Assembly (NCBI GenBank): GCA_026936335.1
Contig: JAPMXV010000039.1
Span: 62,001-126,000 of the forward strand
Reading direction: 5' to 3'
DNA length: 64,000 bases
DNA from: Mantamonas sphyraenae
Lineage: Eukaryota; CRuMs; Mantamonadidae
The notes under the pieces were generated by a model that saw only the letters and a program-made list of their open reading frames with translations, did not search any database and was not told the DNA's origin. Each line of letters opens with the position of its first letter. Positions within the stretch are counted from its first letter, which is position 1. Positions 20,477 to 35,400 of the stretch are shown one piece after another. The position numbers were made by a program, and so were the translations under genes.

Positions 20477-23400
20477 ATGTCAACTGCTCCTGCTGCGCCG
20501 CACGGCTCAAGAAGACACGCTTTCATGAGCCGTATGCGCTGTTATTTGGCGCTTTTGGCCTTTGTTACCGTGACGAGTGCGGTATATGGTGAGTCCAATC
20601 AAAGGGTTTGAGGCCTTGAGTGTCCATCCCGGCTGTGTCCGTCTCACACTTCCGAATGTGCATCTTCACCCACCCAGCACTCCCGAACGCGAACCTTGCA
20701 TCCACTACCACCTCTCTTGAGGCCTTTCGTGGAAAGCAAGTCACGCTTCAGTATACATCTTCCAACACTGGGTCTAGCATTGGCTACGGCCCTATTGTTG
20801 ATTTCCTTTTCGACACTTCCCATCTCGCCTTTGCGTCTCTCTCCTCTGCCCCTGTGCAGGTGGAATCCGTCCAGGCTCCTCTGGTGTATTCATCGGCTAC
20901 CAACAAGTCGTGTGTGACCCACCCGTACGCCATCGGCTCGGACGAGAAGCAGACACAGGTGAGTTCCACGGGCTCCCGTCCGAGTCCAGACGCTTCCTGC
21001 CGTTTCCAACCCTTCCCAGTCTCTCTAGCCGGGAAGAGACACCCATAGTCCTTCTCCCCTGCACAAGATGCCCTCACCTTGCCCAGCATGTCCACACGTA
21101 CGAGCCCGTATCCATCCGGGGTCTCTCTCCCGCCTTCTCGGTCGGTCTTTTCCCGAAGTGTCCTCCTGCTTACATCTTTCCGTCAAAACAATTTGCCCGG
21201 TTTGGAACTCAGGTCTGCCTCGACGGACAGCAACAAGCCACAGTTCTCTTTGTGCGCATCCCCTACGCAGGTGTACTACTCACATCACCAGCCGTCAGTG
21301 TGACGCTGACGTTGACCCTGAAGGAGTCCGGTAAGAAGAGGAATATTTCCTTCCATCACGCATTTGTGGTCGTAACCCCTTTCTTTGTTGTTGTTCTCCC
21401 ATTTCTCCTTTTGGTCAACCCTGACACATTTTGCTGGCACCAACCCCCCACGCAGCTCCGTTCATGTCCGACCAGCTGGTGTTTGCGCGCTCTGCGTATC
21501 GCTACGGCAAGACCCCAGACGCCGATTTTGCCACTGATCCCACCTTGTTTTCGGCGGGCAACAATGGCACAAACGCGGCCTCGTGGACGCTCAAGACCCG
21601 CATCCAACCTATTCTGGTCTCCACTGCTGCATCTGTTTCGGCTTCGGGTGACCCCAACGGCCCTTCATACCCACGCACTGCATCTGCTTCACTCTCCGTT
21701 TCCTCGGGAGTAACGGTGGCGCAGTGCCAAATCCACATCGACTTGCCTGGTACCCAAACGCAGGTCACTGGTGCTACCTTGCTGCCAACCTCTGCAGCTC
21801 AGCCCACAAGCACCTCCATGGTCGCCACAAACATCACAGGCACCACCGCTGTCGACTGCCAACTCCAGCTGCCCTTTTATGTCCGTGATGTCGTCCCTGC
21901 TACTCCGGCCGCTTCCACATCCTTCATTGTGGCTGTGCACTTCAACTACTCCATCCAGGTGGCCAACACCAACTACGATGCGTTTGCTTGCAACATTTCC
22001 AAGTTCAACGCCTCCAGCAACGCAACACAGGAAGGCAACGCTACGGTGTGTTCCCCCACCACAGACGTTTTCTACCTCCGCTCCGTCAACATCTCCCACA
22101 CCGCCGTAGCCTACAGCCTGTCATCGTCCGTCACTGTGCAAGCCAATGCCAATGCATTTGTCAACCCGCACGACGTCCTGCGCTGGACCCACACCATGCT
22201 CATCTCAAACTACTTTTCCATCCGAGATATGCAAGTCCGTTCCACATTGTCTGATGCTCAGAATTTCCTCCCTGCCTACAACGTGTCTCTTATCCTCGGC
22301 GCTGCATCTTTCGCCATCCTGCCCGGGACTCACTACACCGAAGCGTTCAACGCCTCCTCGGGCCAGCGCTCCCTCAGCATGAACATCACGGCCCTGAGGC
22401 AGTCCTATCCATCCATGCAGAACTTCACCTCCGCCCAACCCGTGCAGATCCGCCTGTTTTCTTTGCTGCGTCACAACCGCACCCGAGATGGATCAAACGT
22501 CAACCAAGGCGACTCGGTATCGAACCAGGCGTCCTTTGACGTACGACTTCCTGTGTCCAATACCTCCGACACCGTGCTCGTGTCCCGTACCACCTCGACA
22601 AGCATCCAAACAAGCATTGCAGGCTTTCCGGATATCTCCGTCGTCGCGCACAACGGCAACCGCACCCTCTGCTCAGTGGGTGCATGTACCATCACCTCTC
22701 GGGGAACCAACGTCACCTTTGACTTCCAGTATCACTACGCTCACATGGACTACGCCTCCTTGCAGGTCCAAATCGCTTTCCCGTTCCCCCTCCTCCTCGC
22801 CAACCCATTCACTGCCGGTTCCGTCGGCCCAGCTTCTCAGCTTCAGCAAGCCTATGTTGCTGGCGCCGCAGTCATGGCCCCATCGGACTCCATGTTCAAC
22901 TTGACCCAACGTTTGCCGAAGCTTCTCGTCGACACCTCTGCGAACGACCTCACTCTCGATTTCGGCAATTTTTCCACTTTGGTTACGGACCCACAGACGC
23001 GCTCGGTTGTTCAACTCACAGCCCAGCTGTCCGACTTTCCTTACCCGGATGCGGGCCTTGTTAGCGTGATTGCCTCGGCCGTTCAAGGTGGTTTCAACAC
23101 TCAGTTTAGCACCTTCCAGCTCAGGGTCAGTTCACCCAACGTTCGAGTACGTGAGGGCATTGTTGCAGTGCGCACAGCTTCTCCAACAGCCTTCAACGCC
23201 ACAGCCGCCACTCCGGTACCGTTCGATAGCCCGCTCTCTGCCATCCCGCGCTTTTCGCAGCCCATCACATCCGCTGGCCTGCACACCGCGTCTACGTTCT
23301 TCAACACAGGCGTGAATGGCCTCCAGGCAGGTGACCAGGTCACCGTCGGTCTCGTTGTTGAGAACCTCGGTTCCTCTCAAGCCTTTGGCGTCGAGCTCCG

Positions 23401-26400
23401 CAACGTGCTTATGAGCTCGTTCGTACCCGTATCTGGCGACCTGACAAACATCAATCTCTCTGTCACCAACGGAAACGGTGTCCCGCTTCCCTACACAAAC
23501 ATCAGCGGCTCCCACTTTCTTGCAGACGGCATCCGACTCACAGACCCCAGCGCTACGCAGGGATCTTTGTCACCGTACTCGCCCGACACTGGAACGAACC
23601 TAGTCGTTATTACCTACGACCTCCAGGTGCGCGACGACATCCTGGCAAGTTCCACGATCGTTGCAGTCAACGAGCCGGTTCTTCTCAACTACGCCGTCTC
23701 TCCCACTGGACAGTCTTTCGCCAACCTTGTTGACTCTGACGTTGATCGTACTCCCACTCAGGTCGTCATTGTAAGCCAGAGCACGTACCTGAACTTTACG
23801 GTGACGACAAACAATCAGTTCACAAGTGACGCGAACTCCACCGCGCTGTCCCTCGCCCCACTTGAGACTCTCAACATCGATGTCCTCGTACACATCCCAC
23901 ACGGAGTGTCGCCTTCGGTTTCGGTCTCGCTCTCTTTGTCTGGAGCAGCCAGTGCCCGCTTTGTCAACGCCTCTGTGGTCACCGTTGGCGCCAATCTCAA
24001 CATCTCTGCTTCCGATCCGGTTGTGGCCGTCACCGCCTCTCTCGCCACCATTAACCTCGGCTCCGTACTCAACAACCCCAACTTGCTGATTGACGCCGGT
24101 GATAACGTCATCATCCGCTTCCAGGTGCAAAGCACAGGCACCAATGGACAGGGCGCCCGAATCACTGGATCTCTTCGTGAGCAGAGCAATCTTGTGGACT
24201 CTCTCATTCCCATCGACATCACCATGGTCAATGCCCAGCTGACTGTTCAACAGACAGCCAATGTCTCTGTGCTCGATGCCGGGGACATCTACTCGTCCAC
24301 CGTGGTGGTCAAACACGCTGCCGCTAGCGCTGCAGACGTTCATTCCCTGTCCCTCTATCTGCGTTTCGACTACACTGCAAACATCACACTGGCTTCCAAC
24401 GTCGCTGTAAACCTGACCAAGGTTGCTGACGACCAAGTTCTCGTCCAGCTCGATCGGTTGCCGCTGGGCGCAAACCTCACAATCGTGGCTACAGCCCGTG
24501 TTACAGACTCCTTGCCCGTGGACGCTTCCCCTACCACCAACACCACCTTGGTGTCCTTCTCCGTTCCCCATCAACAGGGTCTGCGAACTGTGCAAGCAGC
24601 CACACCCATCGTGTTTGTCGTGAAGACTCCCCTCTCCCCCATTCTCAGTCTTCTTCCATCGGGGTCGCCGGTTACTGCCACCATCGGCCAAACCCTCTCC
24701 CTACAGGCCAATCTGACGCTCATCGAGGCCTCCCAGAACGTGACGCTCATTCTCAAAAGCCCCTCGTCGACAACCGTGGCCACAATCACGGTTGTCTCTG
24801 CCAGTGTCACTTCTATTGGTTCGTCCATCACAGGTTCTGTGCTTTCATCTGGTAGCCTCGCACAGATGAACGTCGGAGGTCTGAACAACGGGGCCAACGT
24901 CACTGCCAGTTTCTACTTTGGCAATCTGGTCAACACAGGCGACAACCAGCGCAATGCGGGTGACTTTGTCATCGTTACATTCACGATGGCTGTACAAAAC
25001 ATCCCAAAGAATGTCGACAACGCCAAGGTGACGCTGCACGCCAACGCGATCACGAATTCCCGTTCCAGGACATCCACCCTTCAGATTACACTCAAGGAGC
25101 CATCAGTCACTGTGACGTTGGCGACAAATGTGTCTCAGTCCATTGTCGAGGCAGGAAGACATGTTCAAGTCGTGGCCACCCTTCGCAACACTGGAACGGC
25201 GACAGCCTACAACGTCACACTGTCAGCACTTGCCAACGCCTTTGTGCCTTTGCTTCCACCCTCAGCCAACCCAGTCCTGGTTGTCAACCAGCTGGCAGTC
25301 GGCGCAGCTGCAAACACCACCGTTGTCTTCTACGTGACGAATCCAACACCGCTCGCGTCGTTGTCCACGGCTTTTAATGGCACTTGGCTCAGCCTGCCAT
25401 CGACCCAGTATGTACCGCAACGCACGTATGCCGTGTTTGGAAAGCTGGACTATGCACTTCGCAACAACACCATTGCCGTGCTTCGCAACCAATCCTCGCT
25501 ACCGGAAACATCCATCACCCAGCTTGCCCTTGGGGAAGAAGCCACCATCCACATTCTCCTCTCGTTTCCCGATGCCATTCAGAATGTTTCTGTGCAGGCA
25601 CAGCTGTCTGCTGGATTCGTGCCCATCGCCACATCTCTTCTGTCCGTTGATTCGACAATCGCCATGCAATTTGAGCATGGCGGATCCATCGTTGGGAACA
25701 GCGTCCATTTTCTCTTTGGCAATGTTTCCAATCAGTTCCGAGATTTCGAAGCCGATCTGGTGCTCCTTCAGGTGGTTGCTCGAGTGAGCGACAATCCTGC
25801 ATTGGTTTCGGGAGCAACTGTATCGGCTTCCGCCACTGTCACTGACCAAGTGCGCGTAGTACAAGCCAGCACCTCGTACACGGTTGTTGAACCTCGAATC
25901 AACGTGACCACGATTACCAACGCGACAAGCGGCGATGCCGGGGACGCCGTTCTTGTTCGTTTGAACCTTAACCAGGTTGCTGTCTCCACAGCTGCAGCCT
26001 ATTCCATCAACGTAACTGTGAATCTCCCGCAACAAGCATCCGTGATCATCTCCTCCGTGCAAGCTCCAGGTGCTCTGATCACACAGAATCCTGCTGGGAC
26101 CGTCATGGTGTTGCAGGTGCCTCAGGTAAACCTAGGTGCAACATACACCGCGTGGTTTACGTACAACATCACCAACACAGCGTACGAAGCGCAGGTGCTT
26201 GTGCCCGTTGTCAACACGACGTACGCATCTGCACCAGGGACAAACCGGCGGGTGTACACGACGAATCATGTGATGCCCACGTTCAAAGTACGATCGCCAA
26301 CTGCGATCAGCACTGTGTCCATCCAAACCAGTTCAGTTGCAAGCACGCTTGCAGTCGGGTCACGGCTGAACGGAAGCGTTGAAGATGTTGTGATTGGGAG

Positions 26401-29400
26401 CAGTTTGTGGTTGGGTACAACGTGAGCGTGATTGAAGGCGTTCAGAAGGTGAACGTGAGTGTGAGTGTTGCCAGCGGACTGGAGATTGTGGGGGCGTATG
26501 TGTCGTCTGTGGGCAGCCAGCTGAGCGGAGGACTGCTGAGTGCTGGGAACGGAGGAGCCGTGAGCGGGAACGGACGACTGGCAGTGTTCGACTTTGGCAG
26601 CAGCGTGTCGAATGCAGCGACGAACGTGGAGGACAAAGAGGACGAGATTGGGGTTGTTGCTGTTGTGCGCGTGGCGAACGTGGCAGGAAACGTTGCCGGC
26701 AAGCTGCTGGGAGTGGACGGAGTGTATGACTACGGCAGTGGAGTGCAGCAGGAGCACGTGGACGTGGAAGTTGTGGAGAGTGTGCTGGGGGCTGTGACGA
26801 TGTGGACGAACGTGAGCATTGGTGACGCAGGGGATGCAGTTGCAGTGCGTATGGTTGTGGGACACGAGGGAGTGTCGACAGCGAGTGCGTTTGATGTGTC
26901 GTACACGGACTGGCTGAGCGAAGGGATGGCACTTGTGGCCGGGAGTGTGCAGTGCAACGTGAGCGGAGCCGTGATTGTGAGTGGAAACACGGGCGGGGAC
27001 AGCTTTGTGCGTGTGAACGTGAGCGAGCTGGGAACGAACGCCGGGATGATGGTTGAGTTTGTGGCGGTGGTGACGGGTGGAGTGGGCCCGCTGAGCAGCT
27101 TTGGTAGCCGATCGAACGTGACATGGTGGAGCGCAGGAGGACGCTTGGGACGGGAACAGAAGCGGGACAGCAGCATTGTGCCGTTTGTGATCCGAGCACC
27201 AAGCGGATCGCCTGGGTTTGGAGTGATCGGGTCGAGTGTGGCGAGCACGCTTGCAGTGGGGTCGCGACTGAACGGAAGCGTTGAGGATGTTGTGATTGGA
27301 GAGCAGTTTGTGGTTGGGTACAACGTGAGCGTGATTGAAGGCGTTCAGAAGGTGAACGTGAGTGTGAGTGTTGCCAGCGGACTGGAGATTGTGGGGGCGT
27401 ATGTGTCGTCTGTGGGCAGCCAGCTGAGCGGAGGACTGCTGAGTGCTGGGAACGGAGGAGCCGTGAGCGGGAACGGACGACTGGCAGTGTTCGACTTTGG
27501 CAACAGCGTGTCGAATGCAGCGACGAACGTGGAGGACAAAGAGGACGAGATTGGGGTTGTTGCTGTTGTGCGCGTGGCGAACGTGGCAGGAAACGTTGCC
27601 GGCAAGCTGCTGGGAGTGGACGGAGTGTATGACTACGGCAGTGGAGTGCAGCAGGAGCACGTGGATGTGGAAGTTGTGGAGAGTGTGCTGGGGGCTGTGA
27701 CGATGTGGACGAACGTGAGCATTGGTGACGCAGGGGATGCAGTTGCAGTGCGTATGGTTGTGGGTCACGAGGGAGTGTCGACAGCGAGTGCGTTTGATGT
27801 GTCGTACACGGACTGGCTGAGCGAAGGGATGGCACTTGTGGCCGGGAGTGTGCAGTGCAACGTGAGCGGAGCCGTGATTGTGAGTGGGAACACGGGCGGG
27901 GACAGCTTTGTGCGTGTGAACGTGAGCGAGCTGGGAACGAACGCCGGGATGATGGTTGAGTTTGTGGCGGTGGTGACGGGTGGAGTGGGCCCGCTGAGCA
28001 GCTTTGGTAGCCGATCGAACGTGACATGGTGGAGCGCAGGAGGACGCTTGGGACGGGAACAGAAGCGGGACAGCAGCATTGTGCCGTTTGTGATCCGAGC
28101 ACCAAGCGGATCGCCTGGGTTTGGAGTGATCGGGTCGAGTGTGGCGAGCACGCTTGCAGTGGGGTCGCGACTGAACGGAAGCGTTGAGGATGTTGTGATT
28201 GGAGAGCAGTTTGTGGTTGGGTACAACGTGAGCGTGATTGAAGGCGTTCAGAAGGTGAACGTGAGTGTGAGTGTTGCCAGCGGACTGGAGATTGTGGGGG
28301 CGTATGTGTCGTCTGTGGGCAGCCAGCTGAGCGGAGGACTGCTGAGTGCTGGGAACGGAGGAGCCGTGAGCGGGAACGGACGACTGGCAGTGTTCGACTT
28401 TGGCAACAGCGTGTCGAATGCAGCGACAAACGTGGAGGACAAAGAGGACGAGATTGGGGTTGTTGCTGTTGTGCGCGTGGCGAACGTGGCAGGAAACGTT
28501 GCCGGCAAGCTGCTGGGAGTGGACGGAGTGTATGACTACGGCAGTGGAGTGCAACAGGAGCACGTGGACGTGGAAGTTGTGGAGAGTGTGCTGGGGGCTG
28601 TGACGATGTGGACGAACGTGAGCATTGGTGACGCAGGGGATGCAGTTGCAGTGCGTATGGTTGTGGGACACGAGGGAGTGTCGACAGCGAGTGCGTTTGA
28701 TGTGTCGTACACGGACTGGCTGAGCGAAGGGATGGCACTTGTGGCCGGGAGTGTGCAGTGCAACGTGAGCGGAGCCGTGATTGTGAGTGGAAACACGGGC
28801 GGGGACAGCTTTGTGCGTGTGAACGTGAGCGAGCTGGGAACGAACGCCGGGATGATGGTTGAGTTTGTGGCGGTGGTGACGGGTGGAGTGGGCCCGCTGA
28901 GCAGCTTTGGTAGCCGATCGAACGTGACATGGTGGAGCGCAGGAGGACGCTTGGGACGGGAACAGAAGCGGGACAGCAGCATTGTGCCGTTTGTGATCCG
29001 AGCACCAAGCGGATCGCCTGGGTTTGGAGTGATCGGGTCGAGTGTGGCGAGCACGCTTGCAGTGGGGTCGCGACTGAACGGAAGCGTTGAGGACGTTGTG
29101 ATTGGGGAGCAGTTTGTGGTTGGGTACAACGTGAGCGTGATTGAAGGCGTTCAGAAGGTGAACGTGAGTGTGAGTGTTGCCAGCGGACTGGAGATTGTTG
29201 GGGCGTATGTATCGTCTGTGGGCAGCCAGCTGAGCGGAGGACTGCTGAGTGCTGGGAACGGAGGAGCCGTGAGCGGGAACGGACGACTGGCAGTGTTCGA
29301 CTTTGGCAACAGCGTGTCGAATGCAGCGACGAACGTGGAGGACAAAGAGGACGAGATTGGGGTTGTTGCTGTTGTGCGCGTGGCGAATGTGGCAGGAAAC

Positions 29401-32400
29401 GTTGCCGGCAAGCTGCTGGGAGTGGACGGAGTGTATGACTACGGCAGTGGAGTGCAACAGGAGCACGTGGACGTGGAAGTTGTGGAGAGTGTGCTGGGGG
29501 CTGTGACGATGTGGACGAACGTGAGCATTGGTGACGCAGGGGATGCAGTTGCAGTGCGTATGGTTGTGGGTCACGAGGGAGTGTCGACAGCGAGTGCGTT
29601 TGATGTGTCGTACACGGACTGGCTGAGCGAAGGGATGGCACTTGTGGCCGGGAGTGTGCAGTGCAACGTGAGCGGAGCCGTGATTATGAGTGGGAACACG
29701 GGCGGGGACAGCTTTGTGCGTGTGAACGTGAGCGAGCTGGGAACGAACGCCGGGATGATGGTTGAGTTTGTGGCGGTGGTGACGGGTGGAGTGGGCCCGC
29801 TGAGCAGCTTTGGTAGCCGATCGAACGTGACATGGTGGAGCGCAGGAGGACGCTTGGGACGGGAACAGAAGCGGGACAGCAGCATTGTGCCGTTTGTGAT
29901 CCGAGCACCAAGCGGATCGCCTGGGTTTGGAGTGATCGGGTCGAGTGTGGCGAGCACGCTTGCAGTGGGGTCGCGACTGAACGGAAGCGTTGAGGATGTT
30001 GTGATTGGAGAGCAGTTTGTGGTTGGGTACAACGTGAGCGTGATTGAAGGCGTTCAGAAGGTGAACGTGAGTGTGAGTGTTGCCAGCGGACTGGAGATTG
30101 TTGGGGGCGTATGTGTCGTCTGTGGGCAGCCAGCTGAGCGGAGGACTGCTGAGTGCTGGGAACGGAGGAGCCGTGAGCGGGAACGGACGACTGGCAGTGT
30201 TCGACTTTGGCAACAGCGTGTCGAATGCAGCGACGAACGTGGAGGACAAAGAGGACGAGATTGGAGTTGTTGCTGTTGTGCGCGTGGCGAATGTGGCAGG
30301 AAACGTTGCCGGCAAGCTGCTGGGAGTGGACGGAGTGTATGACTACGGCAGTGGAGTGCAGCAGGAGCACGTGGACGTGGAAGTTGTGGAGAGTGTGCTG
30401 GGGGCTGTGACAATGTGGACGAACGTGAGCATTGGTGACGCAGGGGATGCAGTTGCAGTGCGTATGGTTGTGGGTCACGAGGGAGTGTCGACAGCGAGTG
30501 CGTTTGATGTGTCGTACACGGACTGGCTGAGCGAAGGGATGGCACTTGTGGCCGGGAGTGTGCAGTGCAACGTGAGCGGAGCCGTGATTGTGAGTGGGAA
30601 CACGGGCGGGGACAGCTTTGTGCGTGTGAACGTGAGCGAGCTGGGAACGAACGCCGGGATGATGGTTGAGTTTGTGGCGGTGGTGACGGGTGGAGTGGGC
30701 CCGCTGAGCAGCTTTGGTAGCCGATCGAACGTGACATGGTGGAGCGCAGGAGGACGCTTGGGACGGGAACAGAAGCGGGACAGCAGCATTGTGCCGTTTG
30801 TGATCCGAGCACCAAGCGGATCGCCTGGGTTTGGAGTGATCGGGTCGAGTGTGGCGAGCACGCTTGCAGTGGGGTCGCGACTGAACGGAAGCGTTGAGGA
30901 TGTTGTGATTGGAGAGCAGTTTGTGGTTGGGTACAACGTGAGCGTGATTGAAGGCGTTCAGAAGGTGAACGTGAGTGTGAGTGTTGCCAGCGGACTGGAG
31001 ATTGTGGGGGCGTATGTGTCGTCTGTGGGCAGCCAGCTGAGCGGAGGACTGCTGAGTGCTGGGAACGGAGGAGCCGTGAGCGGGAACGGACGACTGGCAG
31101 TGTTCGACTTTGGCAACAGCGTGTCGAATGCAGCGACGAACGTGGAGGACAAAGAGGACGAGATTGGGGTTGTTGCTGTTGTGCGCGTGGCGAATGTGGC
31201 AGGAAACGTTGCCGGCAAGCTGCTGGGAGTGGACGGAGTGTATGACTACGGCAGTGGAGTGCAACAGGAGCACGTGGATGTGGAAGTTGTGGAGAGTGTG
31301 CTGGGGGCTGTGACGATGTGGACGAACGTGAGCATTGGTGACGCAGGGGATGCAGTTGCAGTGCGTATGGTTGTGGGTCACGAGGGAGTGTCGACAGCGA
31401 GTGCGTTTGATGTGTCGTACACGGACTGGCTGAGCGAAGGGATGGCACTTGTGGCCGGGAGTGTGCAGTGCAACGTGAGCGGAGCCGTGATTGTGAGTGG
31501 GAACACGGGCGGGGACAGCTTTGTGCGTGTGAACGTGAGCGAGCTGGGAACGAACGCCGGGATGATGGTTGAGTTTGTGGCGGTGGTGACGGGTGGAGTG
31601 GGCCCGCTGAGCAGCTTTGGTAGCCGATCGAACGTGACATGGTGGAGCGCAGGAGGACGCTTGGGACGGGAACAGAAGCGGGACAGCAGCATTGCATCGT
31701 TTGTGATCCGAGCACCAAGCGGATCGCCTGGATTTGGAGTGATCGGGCTCGAGTGTGGCAAGCACGCTTGCAGTGGGGTCGCGACTGAACGGAAGCGTTG
31801 AGGACGTTGTGATTGGAGAGCAGTTTGTGGTTGGGTACAACGTGAGCGTGATTGAAGGCGTTCAGAAGGTGAACGTGAGTGTGAGTGTTGCCAGCGGACT
31901 GGAGATTGTGGGGGCGTATGTGTCGTCTGTGGGCAGCCAGCTGAGCGGAGGACTGCTGAGTGCTGGGAACGGAGGAGCCGTGAGCGGGAACGGACGACTG
32001 GCAGTGTTCGACTTTGGCAACAGCGTGTCGAATGCAGCGACGAACGTGGAGGACAAAGGAGACGAGATTGGGGTTGTTGCTGTTGTGCGCGTGGCGAATG
32101 TGGCAGGAAACGTTGCCGGCAAGCTGCTGGGAGTGGACGGAGTGTATGACTACGGCAGTGGAGTGCAGCAGGAGCACGTGGATGTGGAAGTTGTGGAGAG
32201 TGTGCTGGGGGCTGTGACGATGTGGACGAACGTGAGCATTGGTGACGCAGGGGATGCAGTTGCAGTGCGTATGGTTGTGGGTCACGAGGGAGTGTCGACA
32301 GCGAGTGCGTTTGATGTGTCGTACACGGACTGGCTGAGCGAAGGGATGGCACTTGTGGCCGGGAGTGTGCAGTGCAACGTGAGCGGAGCCGTGATTGTGA

Positions 32401-35400
32401 GTGGGAACACGGGCGGAGACAGCTTTGTGCGTGTGAACGTGAGCGAGCTGGGAACGAACGCCGGGATGATGGTTGAGTTTGTGGCGGTGGTGACGGGTGG
32501 AGTGGGCCCGCTGAGCAGCTTTGGTAGCCGATCGAACGTGACATGGTGGAGCGCAGGAGGACGCTTGGGACGGGAACAGAAGCGGGACAGCAGCATTGTG
32601 CCCGTTTTGTGATCCGAGCACCAAGCGGATCGCCTGGGTTTGGAGTGATCGGGTCGAGTGTGGCAAGCACGCTTGCAGTGGGGTCGCGACTGAACGGAAG
32701 CGTTGAGGACGTTGTGATTGGAGAGCAGTTTGTGGTTGGGTACAACGTGAGCGTGATTGAAGGCGTTCAGAAGGTGAACGTGAGTGTGAGTGTTGCCAGC
32801 GGACTGGAGATTGTGGGGGCGTATGTATCGTCTGTGGGCAGCCAGCTGAGCGGAGGACTGCTGAGTGCTGGGAACGGAGGAGCCGTGAGCGGGAACGGAC
32901 GACTGGCAGTGTTCGACTTTGGCAACAGCGTGTCGAATGCAGCGACGAACGTGGAGGACAAAGAGGACGAGATTGGAGTTGTTGCTGTTGTGCGCGTGGC
33001 GAATGTGGCAGGAAACGTTGCCGGCAAGCTGCTGGGAGTGGACGGAGTGTATGACTACGGCAGTGGAGTGCAACAGGAGCACGTGGACGTGGAAGTTGTG
33101 GAGAGTGTGCTGGGGGCTGTGACGATGTGGACGAACGTGAGCATTGGTGACGCAGGGGATGCAGTTGCAGTGCGTATGGTTGTGGGTCACGAGGGAGTGT
33201 CGACAGCGAGTGCGTTTGATGTGTCGTACACGGACTGGCTGAGCGAAGGGATGGCACTTGTGGCCGGGAGTGTGCAGTGCAACGTGAGCGGAGCCGTGAT
33301 TGTGAGTGGGAACACGGGCGGGGACAGCTTTGTGCGTGTGAACGTGAGCGAGCTGGGAACGAACGCCGGGATGATGGTTGAGTTTGTGGCGGTGGTGACG
33401 GGTGGAGTGGGCCCGCTGAGCAGCTTTGGTAGCCGATCGAACGTGACATGGTGGAGCGCAGGAGGACGCTTGGGACGGGAACAGAAGCGGGACAGCAGCA
33501 TTGTGCCGTTTGTGATCCGAGCACCAAGCGGATCGCCTGGGTTTGGAGTGATCGGGTCGAGTGTGGCAAGCACGCTTGCAGTGGGGTCGCGACTGAACGG
33601 AAGCGTTGAGGACGTTGTGATTGGAGAGCAGTTTGTGGTTGGGTACAACGTGAGCGTGATTGAAGGCGTTCAGAAGGTGAACGTGAGTGTGAGTGTTGCC
33701 AGCGGACTGGAGATTGTGGGGGCGTATGTATCGTCTGTGGGCAGCCAGCTGAGCGGAGGACTGCTGAGTGCTGGGAACGGAGGAGCCGTGAGCGGGAACG
33801 GACGACTGGCAGTGTTCGACTTTGGCAACAGCGTGTCGAATGCAGCGACGAACGTGGAGGACAAAGAGGACGAGATTGGGGTTGTTGCTGTTGTGCGCGT
33901 GGCGAACGTGGCAGGAAACGTTGCCGGCAAGCTGCTGGGAGTGGACGGAGTGTATGACTACGGCAGTGGAGTGCAGCAGGAGCACGTGGACGTGGAAGTT
34001 GTGGAGAGTGTGCTGGGGCTGTGACGATGTGGACGAACGTGAGCATTGGTGACGCAGGGGATGCAGTTGCAGTGCGTATGGTTGTGGGTCACGAGGGAGT
34101 GTCGACAGCGAGTGCGTTTGATGTGTCGTACACGGACTGGCTGAGCGAAGGGATGGCACTTGTGGCCGGGAGTGTGCAGGTGCAACGTGAGCGGAGCCGT
34201 GATTGTGAGTGGGAACACGGGCGGAGACAGCTTTGTGCGTGTGAACGTGAGCGAGCTGGGAACGAACGCCGGGATGATGGTTGAGTTTGTGGCGGGTGTG
34301 TGACGGGTGGAGTGGGCCCGCTGAGCAGCTTTGGTAGCCGATCGAACGTGACATGGTGGAGCGCAGGAGGACATTTGGGACGGGAACAGAAGCGGGACAG
34401 CAGCATTGTGCCGTTTGTGATCCGAGCACCAAGCGGATCGCCTGGGTTTGGAGTGATCGGGTCGAGTGTGGCGCGCACGCTTGCAGTGGGGTCGCGACTG
34501 AACGGAAGCGTTGACGGATGTTGTGATTGGAGAGCAGTTTGTGGTTGGGTACAACGTGAGCGTGATTGAAGGCGTTCAGAAGGTGAACGTGAGTGTGAGT
34601 GTTGCCAGCGGACTGGAGATTGTGAGGGGCGTATGTATCGTCTGTGGGCAGCCAGCTGAGCGGAGGACTGCTGAGTGCTGGGAACGGAGGAGCCGTGAGC
34701 GGGAACGGACGACTGGCAGTGTTCGACTTTGGCAACAGCGTGTCGAATGCAGCGACGAACGTGGCGGACAAAGAGGACGAGATCAGGGTTGTTGCTGTTG
34801 TGCGCGTGGCGAACGTGGCAGGAAACGTTGCCGGCAAGTGTGCTGGGAGTGGACGGAGTGTATGACTACGGCAGTGGAGTGCAGCAGGAGCACGTGGACG
34901 TGGAAGTTGTGGAACCGCAGCTGGCAGCTGTGAGTGTGGTGTCGAATGTGAGCAGCGCAGACGCTGGAGACGTGGTGCGTGTGAACGTGAGTGTGTACCA
35001 CACGAGCGGATCGAGTGCAGCGGCGTCGGACATTGTGGTGTCTGACTGGCTGGTTGGGAACGCACTGGAGCTTGTGGTGGGAAGCGTGCAGGCGACGATT
35101 GTGGGAGGAGGAGACAGCAGCGTGGCTGTGGTGAGCAGCGGCAACACGGGCGGAGACGGCAACGTGCTTGTGAACGTGAGCAGGCTTGCTGTGGGCGACC
35201 GACTTGACGTTGTGTTTGAGGCGGTTGTGTCGAACGTGGTGCGGCCGTCGAGTGTGGTGCGTGACGACGTGTATGTGCGATACGACAGTGCAGAGGGCAT
35301 TGGCGGGCGTGTGAACGAGACACGTGGAAGCATTGCAGGAGGGGTGACAATCACGGCAGCGTCTGGAGTGGCAGGGCCGCGTCTGGACATCTACGGAACG

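Noticed and set aside
26266-34046. Very long open frames (over 1,000 codons) on the minus strand through array A
   Set aside because: They mirror the repeat period, have improbable His/Ser/Pro/Arg-rich composition, no start context or domain, and arise because the plus-strand codons rarely give stop codons in the complement.
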